A DNA stretch of 64,000 nucleotides from Chrysogorgia sp. JL179-B06 (GCA_035772405.1 JAYKKM010000224.1:1813501-1877500); one strand, 5' to 3'; positions 33,245 through 45,390 are shown, numbered from the stretch's first letter. The notes: generated by a model from the sequence alone, not told the origin. Made by a program: numbers and translations.

Positions 33245-34205
33245 AATTCCGAAAAGGATTTTCACATACGAACGTGGCTAAAAAAATAATGCATATAAAA
33301 GAATATATTAAATATATTAAAAGAATATTGTAAGGCATTAAATGTCTACATAGGTAATGGTTCACTGATCTCTAAATAAAGACTGGATCGAGCAACTATT
33401 GTTCAGAAAATGAAGCCAGAAGTCCGCCATTATACTAAGGGGGTTTATGTGCTCTTACCATCGACAAAATAAAATAATATTACTATAAAGACCGGAAAAC
33501 ATTTTTCAAATTACTGGGTAAAACGATTCATCGCCTACCTACAGATTTACTGCGACTTTGGTCCCTTAGCAATGGCCGCCGTTGGCTCTAATTATCCAAT
33601 GAGAAGCCTGATATGAGACGTCAAATTGGTTGAAGATTTTATGCATTTAATGTTAACAAAGAAACTATATTGGCCAGACACTAAACCTATTTTGCTAGCG
33701 TCACAGTTTGATTTGCTTGCAAACTCGGAGTTTCTAATGATCTCTCGTTAATTTACATTATGCAAATATGCAGGCTTCAAAATCAGCTCATCAGATACAA
33801 TAGAAAGCTCAATTCAGTCTCTATTTAGAGATCAGTGCATGGGTTATATATAACTACTTCCTGTGCACTGCAGCCAAGTCACATTGACGAGGCTTCTCAT
33901 CCTCAATTACCTCAGTATATTATGGAAGTACCAGTATAAAATGGAAGTCGAAGAGGAAACGAGAAAAAGTTGTAGCACTTTCAAAGCAAAATTCGGCCAA
34001 TTCATATCAACCTCAATCCTGTGGTCACAATTGTATCGGCCTCGATCATTTGGGGTCTTATAATATGGTCCATTGTTGATACAGAAATAGCGGAGAACGA
34101 AATGGGGAAAGGAAAACGGTGGATCACCGAAAAATTCACCTGGCTATTTGTCCTAAACCAAGACATCTGCAGGTTTCTATTTTTAATTGTTGTTTGTTTG
34201 TTTGG
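33245..34205 (+). pseudogene. Duplicated promoter and broken first exon of a BCCT transporter
   Basis: This closely parallels 61940-62690. The upstream segment (TTCACATACGAACGTGGC, AGGCTTCTCATCCTCAATTA) and the start codon at 33941 are kept, with MEVEEETRKSCSTFKAKFG as the N-terminus. A one-base deletion near 33999 (CGGCCAATTC for CGGCCCAATTC) shifts the frame. The second-helix region diverges after 34170. A partial duplicate and almost certainly non-functional. Confidence 0.8.
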
Positions 34206-35020
34206 CCTGGTAACTTTCTTCGATTTAGTGGTTCTTTCTCGTTGTTTGCGCCTTAGCCATCAAAACAGCATCGTTCAGTGCAGCTGCGTTGAGTGTTTCT
34301 TTACCATATTTTATATTAAACAGCTTCAGTAATATTATGACAATGGACTGGTGACTTGAGTACTTGACAATGCTGTACAAGCGCTCTGTCGACATAGATG
34401 AAGGCTTGTTCGATTCCGGTCGCAGATTTGAGTGATCAAACACGGAGCGTTATTATATAAAACACTGGACTGGGTATCTCCTTTAGTCCTTGCTGAAAAT
34501 TAATGACTCTGTATCAATAAGTGGAACAATATTGTATGTACGTTTATTAAAATATTTAAAATGGAAAAGTGCCAGCTACATGTAGTCTGTCAGTTACTAA
34601 ATGTGGTAACTTATATTATAATTATATTTTAAATCTATATTACTGTATATACAGTAGTATTATACTGTATATAGTATTATATAATATACTTATAATATAT
34701 CCTGACTGTAGTCCATATAGTTCAATGCTCAAGCATCTCCCCAACCCTTAGGTACTGCAATTTTAGTTTTAAATGAGGAAATTTCCTTTTTAATGACTTA
34801 CACATACACATTATTAATAAGTAAACATGAGTACATGACCCTATATATTTAACTTTAAGGATAATATATTTGGCATGTTGTCTGTAGATGACAGTTAAAG
34901 TGAGGTGTATATAGTAAACTTCAGTGACAGAAAGATATACATTTAAGACACAACCTGCAGTACTATAGTTGTGAAAAATGCAACTCCAAAGTCTTGTACC
35001 ATATTGCACATGCCAATTTA
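34206..35020. other. No gene seen
   Basis: AT-rich. A B-box-like TTGTTCGATTCC at about 34408 may be another tRNA-like scrap. Confidence 0.4.
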
Positions 35021-35025
35021 AAGGC

Positions 35026-35112
35026 TTCCGTAGCTCTGTCAGCAGAGTGTTGGTCTAGAAATCCAGAGGTTGCAATTCTTAGCCAAGGCCTTGGAGTTGC
35101 ATTTTAAATAAC
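35026..35112 (+). repeat. tRNA-like SINE head
   Basis: CGTAGCTCTGTCAGCAGAG resembles an A-box and GGTTGCAATTC a B-box, with CTTGGAGTTGCATTTT after. Related to the module at 37711-37790. Confidence 0.5.
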
Positions 35113-35119
35113 TGGTCCT

Positions 35120-35725
35120 GGTTGGTTCTTAAAACGGATATATCTTTCTGACATTCAAGTTTACTACACTTTACTTTGACTAAATAATGTTCAGGTACAG
35201 TGTCTCATCATAAAAATTGAATGATTTTTTGCTTTATTTATTTGCTGCTCCATGTATTCAATAAATTGGAGCTGTTTAGCTTCACTCAATAGTATGTAGT
35301 AGTAGTGTTAGTAGTAGATTTAATGCAGAAAAGAAAATACAAATACATTGAAATACAAAGATGTTAACAAATTTTTTTATGTGCATGACCACCTGTAATA
35401 ACCATATTAGGGCTAATCAAGACAGGTGGTCATTAAAAAGTTACATTAAATAGGATAGAATATATCTGGTAGAGAGTTCATTATTAATTATCTGATATAA
35501 TTAAAATACAAGAGCAGCTAGCATATATACCAAATATTAGTACAAGCCAATTAGCTGCATTTTTAATTTTCTTTTAAAATAACTTTTGCATAAAGATTTG
35601 AAAGTCTCGTCAATGGTGTTCCAAATTTTTGGACCGGAAAATTTTTACTAGTTTCAGTACGTTCATTAGATGTAAAAGAAAATGTATAATTATGTTATCA
35701 AACTAAAACTATTAGTGTTATTGTA
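35120..35725. other. No gene seen
   Basis: No supported coding sequence. A TAGTAGTAG run lies near 35295. Confidence 0.4.
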
Positions 35726-35734
35726 TTGCATTGC

Positions 35735-37640
35735 ATTGCACATTGCATCGCACATTGCATCGCACATTGCATCGCACATTGCATCGCACATTGCATCGCA
35801 CATTGCATCGCACATTGCATCGCACATTGCATCGCACATTGCATCGCACATTGCATCGCACATTGCATCGCACATTGCATCGCACATTGCATCGCACATT
35901 GCATCGCACATTGCATCGCACATTGCATCGCACATTGCATCGCACATTGCATCGCACATTGCATCGCACATTGCATCGCACATTGCATCGCACATTGCAT
36001 CGCACATTGCATCGCACATTGCATCGCACATTGCATCGCACATTGCATCGCACATTGCATCGCACATTGCATCGCACATTGCATCGCACATTGCATCGCA
36101 CATTGCATCGCACATTGCATCGCACATTGCATCGCACATTGCATCGCACATTGCATCGCACATTGCATCGCACATTGCATCGCACATTGCATCGCACATT
36201 GCATCGCACATTGCATCGCACATTGCATCGCACATTGCATCGCACATTGCATCGCACATTGCATCGCACATTGCATCGCACATTGCATCGCACATTGCAT
36301 CGCACATTGCATCGCACATTGCATCGCACATTGCATCGCACATTGCATCGCACATTGCATCGCACATTGCATCGCACATTGCATCGCACATTGCATCGCA
36401 CATTGCATCGCACATTGCATCGCACATTGCATCGCACATTGCATCGCACATTGCATCGCACATTGCATCGCACATTGCATCGCACATTGCATCGCACATT
36501 GCATCGCACATTGCATCGCACATTGCATCGCACATTGCATCGCACATTGCATCGCACATTGCATCGCACATTGCATCGCACATTGCATCGCACATTGCAT
36601 CGCACATTGCATCGCACATTGCATCGCACATTGCATCGCACATTGCATCGCACATTGCATCGCACATTGCATCGCACATTGCATCGCACATTGCATCGCA
36701 CATTGCATCGCACATTGCATCGCACATTGCATCGCACATTGCATCGCACATTGCATCGCACATTGCATCGCACATTGCATCGCACATTGCATCGCACATT
36801 GCATCGCACATTGCATCGCACATTGCATCGCACATTGCATCGCACATTGCATCGCACATTGCATCGCACATTGCATCGCACATTGCATCGCACATTGCAT
36901 CGCACATTGCATCGCACATTGCATCGCACATTGCATCGCACATTGCATCGCACATTGCATCGCACATTGCATCGCACATTGCATCGCACATTGCATCGCA
37001 CATTGCATCGCACATTGCATCGCACATTGCATCGCACATTGCATCGCATCGCACATTGCATCGCACATTGCATCGCACATTGCATCGCACATTGCATCGC
37101 ACATTGCATCGCACATTGCATCGCACATCGCACATTGCATCGCACATTGCATCGCACATTGCATCGCACATTGCATCGCACATTGCATCGCACATTGCAT
37201 CGCACATTGCATCGCACATTGCATCGCACATTGCATCGCACATTGCATCGCACATTGCATCGCACATTGCATCGCACATTGCATCGCACATTGCATCGCA
37301 CATTGCATCGCACATTGCATCGCACATTGCATCGCACATTGCATCGCACATTGCATCGCACATTGCATCGCACATTGCATCGCACATTGCATCGCACATT
37401 GCATCGCACATTGCATCGCACATTGCATCGCACATTGCATCGCACATTGCATCGCACATTGCATCGCACATTGCATCGCACATTGCATCGCACATTGCAT
37501 CGCACATTGCATCGCACATTGCATCGCACATTGCATCGCACATTGCATCGCACATTGCATCGCACATTGCATCGCACATTGCATCGCACATTGCATCGCA
37601 CATTGCATCGCACATTGCATCGCACATTGCATTGCACATC
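35735..37640. repeat. 12-bp satellite (TTGCATCGCACA)n, ~157 copies
   Basis: About 1.9 kb of essentially identical 12-mers. The only interruptions are a 7-bp deletion near 37048 and a 5-bp deletion near 37128. Together they remove exactly one unit and so restore phase. Because 12 is divisible by 3 and the unit contains no stop, nearly every frame on both strands is open for 640-680 codons; none is evidence of a gene. The ends degrade into TTGCATTGCA. Confidence 0.98.
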
Positions 37641-37658
37641 ATTACGTCTGCACCCACA

Positions 37659-37659
<1 letters not shown>

Positions 37660-37706
<47 letters not shown>
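37660..37706. repeat. (CT)n(AT)n microsatellite
   Basis: CT run followed directly by an AT run. More AT runs lie at 37814-37830 and 38025-38050. Confidence 0.95.
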
Positions 37707-37708
<2 letters not shown>

Positions 37709-37710
37709 TA

Positions 37711-37790
37711 TATAGCTCATGCAGTGGTCAGAGCACTGCACTAGCATCGCAGTTCCAGCCGGTCCCGGTTTGGTCTTAAAATGTATATAT
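37711..37790 (+). repeat. tRNA-like module
   Basis: ATAGCTCATGCAGTGGTCAG, then GAGCACTGCACTAGCATCGC and GTTCCAGCCGGTCCCGG resemble an A-box and a degenerate B-box. It leads into the TTGGTCTTAAAATGTATATA segment shared with the next palindrome. Confidence 0.45.
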
Positions 37791-37864
37791 TTCAACACTC
37801 GAAATTTTCCTTATATATATATATATATATAATATTTGGCATTTCACTCGATCAAACTACATGT

Positions 37865-38024
37865 TGAAAGGATTTATGGTGAAGGAAAATTTCAAGTGTT
37901 GGAATACATACATTTTAAGACCGAACCGGAAGGCCTTGAAGTTGCATTTTTCGCAACTGGTCCCCTCGGTCTTAAAATGTATGTATTCCAACACTCGAAA
38001 TTTTCCTTCACCATAAATCCTTTC
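37865..38024. mobile_element. Fold-back MITE, ~70-bp arms
   Basis: GAAAGGATTTATGGTGAAGG at the left is mirrored by CCTTCACCATAAATCCTTTC at the right, and ACATACATTTTAAGACCGA by TCGGTCTTAAAATGTATGT. The arm sequence also occurs alone at 748-789 and partly at 37793-37811. Confidence 0.85.
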
Positions 38025-38056
<32 letters not shown>

Positions 38057-38101
38057 AGTGTATAATAATAGTCCAGCCAGACTTATCCAGATTGTTCCAA
38101 G

Positions 38102-38143
38102 CTACACTGATGAGCTGCGGTACAGCGAAACACGTGTCTGTAG
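38102..38143 (+). ncRNA. Hammerhead ribozyme motif with full core
   Basis: Order: CUACA, CUGAUGA, GCUG-CGGUA-CAGC (stem II, 4 bp plus 5-nt loop), GAAA, CACGUGUC, UGUAG. CUACA and UGUAG form a 5-bp stem I. CACGUG gives a minimal self-complementary helix III, and GUC precedes the predicted cleavage point. All invariant core nucleotides are present. This is the type I, short-stem-III form known from Penelope elements and retrozymes. It lies between AT microsatellites about 330 bp from antisense Penelope remains. Confidence 0.75.
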
Positions 38144-38169
38144 ATTGAACTATATATATATATATATTC

Positions 38170-39600
38170 ACGATAAAAACTTTAAAATACTTTATTCAGT
38201 CAACATTTCAGGGCAAGCCCCTTTGTCAAGACGTGCTTACACATGATTGCCAAAGCCGTCCTACAAACATAAAAAGTAATTACATGTGCAAAGTTATTAT
38301 ATTAAATGTTCAATTTCCCTTAGATACAAAATAATCCAATTTATACGCTCAAAAGCCTTCTCTTCTCGTCGGTTCATTAACATTAGCTCTATCTATTATT
38401 TTAACAACAATGTCTTCTAATCCTCCCTCCATGTCCTGGTTTAAAAAAAGTGCAAACGGCAAATATTCTCCCGTTATTCCCCTAATACCTTTACCAAACC
38501 TATTAACACTACTCTTATCGGATTATTAAATCTCTTACGAAATGATGTTATCGTACTCCCCACATAGATGTTGGAGCATCGTTTACACTTAATAAGGTAA
38601 ACAACCCCCGCCGAATCACAATCAAAGGGGAAATTAATGAAATAATCCCCATCCCCACCAAATGTATGGCCTTCATCAACAAATTGACAGATTTTGCAAC
38701 CGATATTCCGCATTTCCTCTTTCCCTTTGTTCGTGCAACCTCTCCCTTTAGTTTGGCATGCACCAAATCATCCTTAAAATTTCTAGGTCTTCTAAAAGCT
38801 ACCATGGGTTTTCCTCCATGCATATACTTTGGTTATGTGATCCGACGCTCGCAAGATCGGCCAAAGTGACTCAATAATATTCCTTACCCCTGTCAATGCC
38901 GGATGGAAGTTTACGACAAACTCCTACATTTCTTCTTAAATCTATTACCTTGACAAAGGAGGCTATATCTCCTCTATTCTTACAGAATTTTGGCCTTAAG
39001 TAATTGAGAATCTACAAATTTGCCTTCAAGCTTCAAAACCCCTTTTAACCAATGCCTTTTCAAGTCCTTCGATCTTTCTTCAAAAACGTCATCAGAGTCA
39101 CATACTCTTCTAAGTCTAAGTGCTTGACCATAAGGAATGCCCTTCTTTACGTGATTCGGATGATGTGATCTGTGCATCCATAGGTTTTGAATATACATCA
39201 ATGACCAACCCGTTCCCCCTTCGTCTTACCATGACATCCAAAAATAGAAGCTCTTCTCTTGAACACTCCCATGTAAATTGTATTGATTCATGAAAAGAAT
39301 TCGCATAAGTAAAGATTCCCTAAGCGTTTCCCTCACCATGCAACCAAATAAAAAAATGTCATCCAAAAACTTCCACCACACCTGCATGCACTTAGATGCA
39401 AATGAAGGTGCAAACTTGGTTCCTATGGCAGTACCAAGTTTCTGTCTATAGATGTTGTCCTCAAATTCAAAAAAAATATTCCAAAATAAACCTAGATATA
39501 TCCACTCAATCATCTGATCCAATAAGGTTTTTTCCAAATTCCTCAATAACACATTTCATACTATCCAAACGCTTGCGTAAGGTATATGACGTCGGATGAA
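38170..39600 (-). pseudogene. Penelope-like element: RT and GIY-YIG remnants
   Basis: Read antisense from about 39600. The RT segment (FFEFEDNIYRQKLGTAIGTK, FAPSFA, then the FLDDIFLF catalytic Asp pair) lies at 39226-39552. A spacer follows, then a GIY-YIG endonuclease piece at 38474-38713 (VVYLIKCKRC, NIYVGSTITSFRKRFN). RT followed by GIY-YIG is diagnostic of Penelope elements. Several frameshifts separate the parts. The TTGACAAAGGGGCTTGCCC tail near 38210 looks like a Penelope terminal segment. Confidence 0.8.
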
Positions 39601-39745
39601 GGAGTGGGGTTCAATGCTCGTTCTTGCTCATACTGTTGCTATAGGTTACATAACTAGGAGTTCTTATTGGAAATGAAATGCTGCCTCGAGATATAGTGTT
39701 CAGGATCAGGTATGCATGTAGAATAATGCTAGAAAATGTCTATAG
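39600..39745. repeat. Interspersed ~140-bp repeat (copy 2)
   Basis: Same sequence and orientation as 32955-33100, lying directly against the 5' side of the Penelope remnant. Confidence 0.7.
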
Positions 39746-39749
39746 CATG

Positions 39750-40375
39750 AGGATCAAATAGATAGAATGTAGAATGTATAAACTACGTATCAACGACAAG
39801 GTGATCATTATAGCCTGGTAATACTAAAATAACATACAGTAATCATATTGTGCGTTTATAATATCAAAATTTAATATGACCATTTGAACGCCATACGAAA
39901 CGCGCAACTTCGCGAAGTTATAAATTTTTCATTCAAGCGACACTTAACTTTTGCCAAATCAAACTTTTGTCAATATTTGCTGAGATGAACGACTTAGTAT
40001 CTGGCGGTCGAGCGGTCATATTTCAAATGGAACAAACGAAAGGGAATACCCTTATAAAACTACAAATACGTTCCGCAATTACCCCTCACCCGCCTTTTTA
40101 ACCCTACTGTACCCCCTAGAGTTTCTTTTCCCCATGTATGGTCCCCAGGGCCCAGACCGCGCCCTTGGTTAAGACCCAAAATGGGGACAAACACATGGGG
40201 AGTCTGAAGAATTCCCAAATGACTCATTTCTTATTGTACATGTTTAGAACTTAGATTTAATGGTAAATGCAGACAAACATCAACAACCTACGATACGTCA
40301 TCTGTGCGCTTCGCTATTGCAAAAGGCCGTTTCGTCGTACATAGAGTCGGTCAATATTTACTCGATTTCAATTAT
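39750..40375. other. No gene seen
   Basis: No supported gene. Confidence 0.4.
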
Positions 40376-40660
40376 GAAAACAGATTTGGAATTACCGAGT
40401 CCAAGTACATACAATACATGTCTATTATATTACGAGAACGTGCATACCCTTCGTAAAAACGGTTCATGTACTTAAAAATTAATCGGCAATTAGGCTGCCG
40501 CTTCGTCGTATATTATTTTGAACGTTATCTCGATCAATATTTAACCGTTTTCAATTCTGAAAACAGATTTGGAATTAGCGAGTCTAAATACATAACATAT
40601 ACGTACCTATTATATTACGCAAACGTTTATACCCTTCGTAAAAAACCTGTTTATGTAGTT
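40376..40660. repeat. Diverged tandem duplication
   Basis: AAAACAGATTTGGAATTA, the CGAGTC..AATACAT region and CATACCCTTCGTAAAAA recur about 180 bp apart. No motif in the open frames. Confidence 0.6.
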
Positions 40661-40689
40661 CGTCAGCCACAAATCGCCAAAGGCCGCGA

Positions 40690-42160
40690 GCGTAGTCTTC
40701 CCAATAGCTCTGGTCACTAGCTCTGGTCCAGTGGCTATGGAAGGATTTCGCTTACGATTTGGCACCTGTGGTGACTTATGTATTTAACTCCTCCCTTGAA
40801 CACCAAACAGTACCTTTAGTATGGAAGTTGGCAGACATATCTCCTCTACCTAAGGAAATCCCACTAATCAACTTCGTCCCATCTCCGTTACCAATGTTAT
40901 TATGCGGCTATTTGAAAGATTGGTCTATAAGAATGAATTATTCCAGCTGAGTACTGACGTTATTGGATCTGACCAGTATGCTTACAAGAAAGGACATAAC
41001 TCCACTATGGCTCTCATCACATGCCACCATAAATGGCTTCAATGGCTTGATGGTGATGCTAACTGTGTTAGAATTTTTAGTTTCGATTTTAGTAAGGCCT
41101 TTGACTCGGTGCCACATGACATCGTCTGCAATAAGCTTAAACATTTGAATATTAATCCATATATTATTAATTGGATAATTAGCTTTCTAACTAGGAGGCA
41201 GCGTGTTAGGGTTGATGACACTGTGACTGAATTTTTAACTATAAACAAAGGGTACCACAGGGAACTATTTTAGGTCCCATAATATCCTCTGTAATGGTAA
41301 ACGACATTAAGGTTTTGGATCCTGTTAGTAATTTATTAGTAAAATATGCAGACGATCTTACTCTTAGTGTTCCTATTAGAGATAGCGGTACTGATAGTTC
41401 TAGCAGTGAGGTAATGAACATCATGAAATGGGCAGATGAGAATCGAATGGTACTTACCCTTGGAAAAACCTGGGAAATGGTCCTGAAGGGCAATACCTCA
41501 AAACCCCTTCGATCCTGATTCCGTTTGTGGGATTAAGTGTAGGGATTGGCTTAAGCTACTAGATGTTACGTTTCAAGATAACCCGTGTAATTGGGATATA
41601 CATTTTAAATACCTTATTAATAAGGCTAGTTCTAGACTTCATATTTTAAGAGTATGTAAATTTTATGGCTATACTACAGACGATCTACATTTATTATTTA
41701 ATAGCTTAATTATGTCAGTATAGTTTATTTTAGTATTGAGGTATGGGGCTGTGCTTATACCTGTAAATATCTAGGACAAATAAATCGTTTCGTTCGTCGT
41801 GCACATAAGTTTGGATATACTCGCGAACTAATTACTATTGCTGACGTTATTAATCAACGTGACTGTAAATTATGGAATCAAATTACTGATCAACAATAAT
41901 TTTAATCCACTTAATGAACTTCTTCCACCCCAGAGAGTTAGGAGACTGCGAGAGCGCAAACATAAATTTATTCTCCCCAAGGTTACCACAGACAGATTTA
42001 AACAAGTCTTTGTAAATAGACGCCTTTTTAATTTTGTTTGACATATTTTACGTACTTTTATTATTAGGCATATATTAGTGTTTTATAATACATTGTAAAT
42101 AAGTTTCTTATTGTAATCACATTGTAAATAGGTTTAATAAGTTTCTCATTTTTTAATCAT
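40690..42160 (+). pseudogene. LINE reverse transcriptase (Jockey/CR1-like), broken
   Basis: Frame-shifted but ordered RT blocks: VPLVWKLADISPLPK, then SDQYAYKKGHNSTMAL and FSFDFSKAFDSVPH (40902-41273), then LLVKYADDLTLSV with the YADD box (41294-41518), NRMVLTLGKT, and a C-terminal RRLRERKHKFILPK (41838-42041). The upstream endonuclease is absent here. At least three frameshifts make it non-functional. Confidence 0.85.
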
Positions 42161-42164
42161 TGTA

Positions 42165-42715
42165 AAGCTCCTGCGTCTTCTGGACGATCTTTTTTAGTAT
42201 CCGCGAGAGGTGAGACGAAATGAGAGATTGTAAAGCTATCATACGATCGGACATGCCTGTATGATGAAATACATCGTAGAACTGCTAACCCCAAAACAAC
42301 TTAGATCCTAACCCTAACCCCCCGCCTAATGGTTTTCTAACTATTATAAAAAGATCGTCCAGAAGACGATTGCTTGTGGGAGAGCAATCGTCCGATATAA
42401 ATTGATTACGTTGTTTTCAATGTTTTGACCGAGCCAAATTAAAAAGAGCATGGGGAGATGGAAATTAAATGTCCCCTCTTCGTCGGCCAATCCCTTCACA
42501 AATCCCAACAATCCATATACTTCCCTGTAATCCCAGCCAAAACATTGCTTACACAATACTGGAAGCTCTCTGACACGGAAAAACTAAGAAGTGAGAAGTT
42601 GCCTGCGGAGGAGGCTAGTTAATTTCAGTTGCGCTACATTCTATTCAGAGCTAGCCGGAAAGAAAGCCCGCGACAGATTTTTTGCCTTGCGAAAATCGTC
42701 CAATGAAGTAAATCG
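42165..42715. other. No gene seen
   Basis: An inverted pair involving CTCCTGCGTCTTCTGGACGATC lies near 42172 and 42352. Otherwise nothing. Confidence 0.4.
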
Positions 42716-42737
42716 TTTATTTTGACACTTGTCTTGA

Positions 42738-42905
42738 GACGAACCGCTCGAACGCTTAGCTTGCCATAATCCGGAGTTTTAATTTTAGTAAACCGTTCGA
42801 ACGACTGCAATAAGCCGTCCTAACGCTTGTGCGGGCAAACCGTTCGTTCGGCAGACCGTTCAAACGTTTTGGGAGACCGCTAGTACGCTTCTGCAAGCCA
42901 TTTGA
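42738..42905. repeat. Degenerate array of ACCGTTCGAACG motifs
   Basis: About seven spaced variants of AACCGYTCGAACGCTT in 170 bp, CpG-rich against the AT-rich surroundings. Function unknown. Confidence 0.55.
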
Positions 42906-42914
42906 CATCCGTAC

Positions 42915-43790
42915 GCCGTCGAAATAACGTCATAAAAGCGTTAACACAGTGTGTAAAAGAAATCTTAAAGTACAGTTTGGTAGTGCAAGCGTTTCGACAA
43001 AAAGCATTGTTGATCATTTCGGGACGGTCGAGTGTTAAGACTCTCCGGAGTTAACGAACATTTTCTTTATGGAAAGGAACTAGGAGTTCGTGTCAAACGC
43101 TGTGTGTCAGGCTCTCCTTCCCTCTCGGTTCCCTCCCCAACAGCCTGCACATGCATTGCAGGCTAGCCTGAATAGAACTAATTTTCAGACAAATGTGGGG
43201 GGCTGCAGCCATAATTCAAGGTGAACAATCCTGTACTTGCGGAATATCTGATGCACATCTTTTCTGCGCATCCCACTACAGCCATCACGCATGCGCACAA
43301 CCACAGGAGTCGCATCATATTTCGCAGGTTACACATTTTGGATTAATGTTTCATATGAAAAACTATTTTGTGTTCATATGGGAAAACAGGTCAGCCCAGT
43401 TAGGTCCCACCTCGAGCTTGATGAGATCTCAGCGTGGGTGTTTACATGAGACCGGCCTTCATTTCTTGTTTACATTACCATGAGTGCGGTTTAAGGTAGC
43501 TGCCTATAAATTTTATGATGGTCTACAAGAAAGGGAACAAGAAGACATCTCTTCGACCCATCACCGAGCTCGTCCTGCTAGTATCCCACGAACAAGGCAC
43601 AGATGCCCCAAGAGATTGCAGAAGAAACACGCGCTATGCAAGAACGATGCCCTTGGGCGAAAAGTGTCAATGCATGCATGTCCGCCCGTGGCGCACGACC
43701 GTGACCTTATATTCCACATGGCTGGCTTTCCTTTGTTCTATTGGGTTGAATACATTGAATAGCCCTTGTCAAATAAACTGTCTGAAAGCA
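42915..43790. other. No supported gene
   Basis: Short plus-strand frames at 43193-43808 have no recognised motif and overlap one another. Treated as chance. Confidence 0.4.
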
Positions 43791-43799
43791 GGTGGCGGC

Positions 43800-44030
43800 T
43801 TTGATTAGTAACAGGGGAGTGCGGCGTTGAAAACAATGACTTGACAACAATGCTAAAACAATGAATTCATATTCTCTCTAATATTTTCCGCTAATAACAG
43901 AACTCTAATATTGCCCTCTGATATTCACCTCGCCACTCCATATCTTGTTTTCTAAATTCAAATTTCAAAACCAGAAAAACAACATCAAGCACACTTCAAC
44001 AGAACACAATTTAATGAGCCGGCCTCGCAA
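43800..44030. repeat. Interspersed ~210-bp repeat (copy 1)
   Basis: GATTAGTAACAGGGGAGTGC through CAACAGAACACAATTTAATG. Almost the same sequence is at 63139-63358 in the same orientation. Confidence 0.85.
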
Positions 44031-44184
44031 GCGAGGTCGCGAAGCGAGCTCAGGGTGATAATCTCGCCGCGGCAGGGATCCATTTCTCACAAAAGGTTTA
44101 TATATATGTCGACTTTGATATTATTTCACCGCGTCAACTATACGCATTCCTATAGATACACTGAAAAAAGGACAGTGCAACGTC

Positions 44185-44630
44185 ATCCCTATGAATACTA
44201 ATAAGATAAGAAACGAAGAAAAAACTAGGAAAATCTTTGTCCAAAGGTGGACAAAATCGACAAAACTTTGTTGGAAACCTCCTCAATGTAATAATAAGTC
44301 AGATAAACACCTCGAACGTCGGGATGTATGCGATATACAGCCCTCGGACGCTACGCATCCTCGGGGCTGTATGCCGCATACATGCACCCTCAGTCTCGGT
44401 GTTTATCTATTACTTATTGTGTCGGTTTTCTTTGATGTACCGCGGGCTGTATATAGCATACAGCCCTATGAATACTAATTAGATAATAATGAAGAAAAAA
44501 CTAGGAAAATCTTTGTTCAAGTTGGAAAAATGGACAAAACGTTGTTAGTTAATTACCTCGAACGTCGGGTGTCCTCGGGGCTGTAAATAGCATACATATC
44601 CCTCGTTCTCGATAATTAACTCTTACATAT
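44185..44630. repeat. Tandem duplication, ~285-bp offset
   Basis: CCTATGAATACTAATAAGAT, GAAAAAACTAGGAAAATCTT and CTCGAACGTCGGG occur twice in order. Contains GGGCTGTATAYRGCATACA palindromes. Confidence 0.65.
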
Positions 44631-44999
44631 TGGCAAGTGATCAGAAATATCAGTGAACAATAATCCGCTAAATGAATAATTATCACAGTGATTGGTAAAT
44701 ATATTATCAATAAGGTGATGTTATTCTTGTAGGAAGCGTAATTAAAGGGAAAAACATGTTAGCATACATTATAAATGATGGTTCATTAGATTTAAGTGCA
44801 ATCTGCCCTCCATTTAATCACATTATGATGATAGTACTTGGATCCCGATTCTAATGTTTTTTTCTGATACGTTTTACTGTGACTATTATATTGAGAATAG
44901 TCTAAATGATATGTTAGCGAAAAAGGTCACGCGTTCCGACTGTTTATCACTAATTCACAGTTAAATATACGAAGCCTTTGTCGTAATTTTAATAGCTTA

Positions 45000-45390
45000 A
45001 CAACATTTTTAGATCCATAAATAATAAATTTTCGATTATTGGTATCTCTGCATGAAACTTGGCTTCAAGATTCATACCGTTGACATTATTGGATATAACT
45101 TTGTTCACAGCCACCGATCTGATAGATCTGGTGGTGGTGTTGGTTTGTATGTAACATCAGAGCTCAAATACAAAACTCGTAATGACTTAGCGGCCAGTCA
45201 TGTACAGAATAGTTGTTTATTGAAATAAGCAATGATAAAGGGAAGAATACCATTGTTGGTATTGTTTATTGGCCTCCTAGTCGAAATGTTGCTGATTTTA
45301 TTACCAATCTCAATTTACTGATGGCTAGAATTTCCAAAGAAAACAAAATATGTTATGTAATGGGTGATTTCATTCATATTAAGAGGACTT
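45000..45390 (+). pseudogene. LINE AP-endonuclease fragment
   Basis: Reads ISLHETWLQDS, SDRSGGGVGLYV, NTIVGIVYWPPSRN and CYVMGDF in frames separated by small shifts. These are the EN motifs (ETW, GGGVGLYV, YRPP-like, GDFN-like) of a non-LTR retrotransposon. Truncated at both ends. Confidence 0.75.

Noticed and set aside
35735..37640. CRISPR-like regular repeat
   Set aside because: The repeats are contiguous with no spacers, and the genome is animal.
35682..37779. Six overlapping reading frames of 640-680 codons (His-Cys-Ile-Ala, Met-Cys-Asp-Ala and similar repeats)
   Set aside because: They are a direct consequence of a stop-free 12-bp satellite whose unit is divisible by three; no start context, splice site or homologue supports translation.
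43193..43808. Overlapping plus-strand frames of about 95 codons
   Set aside because: Three different frames overlap with no motif; expected by chance in a locally GC-richer stretch.
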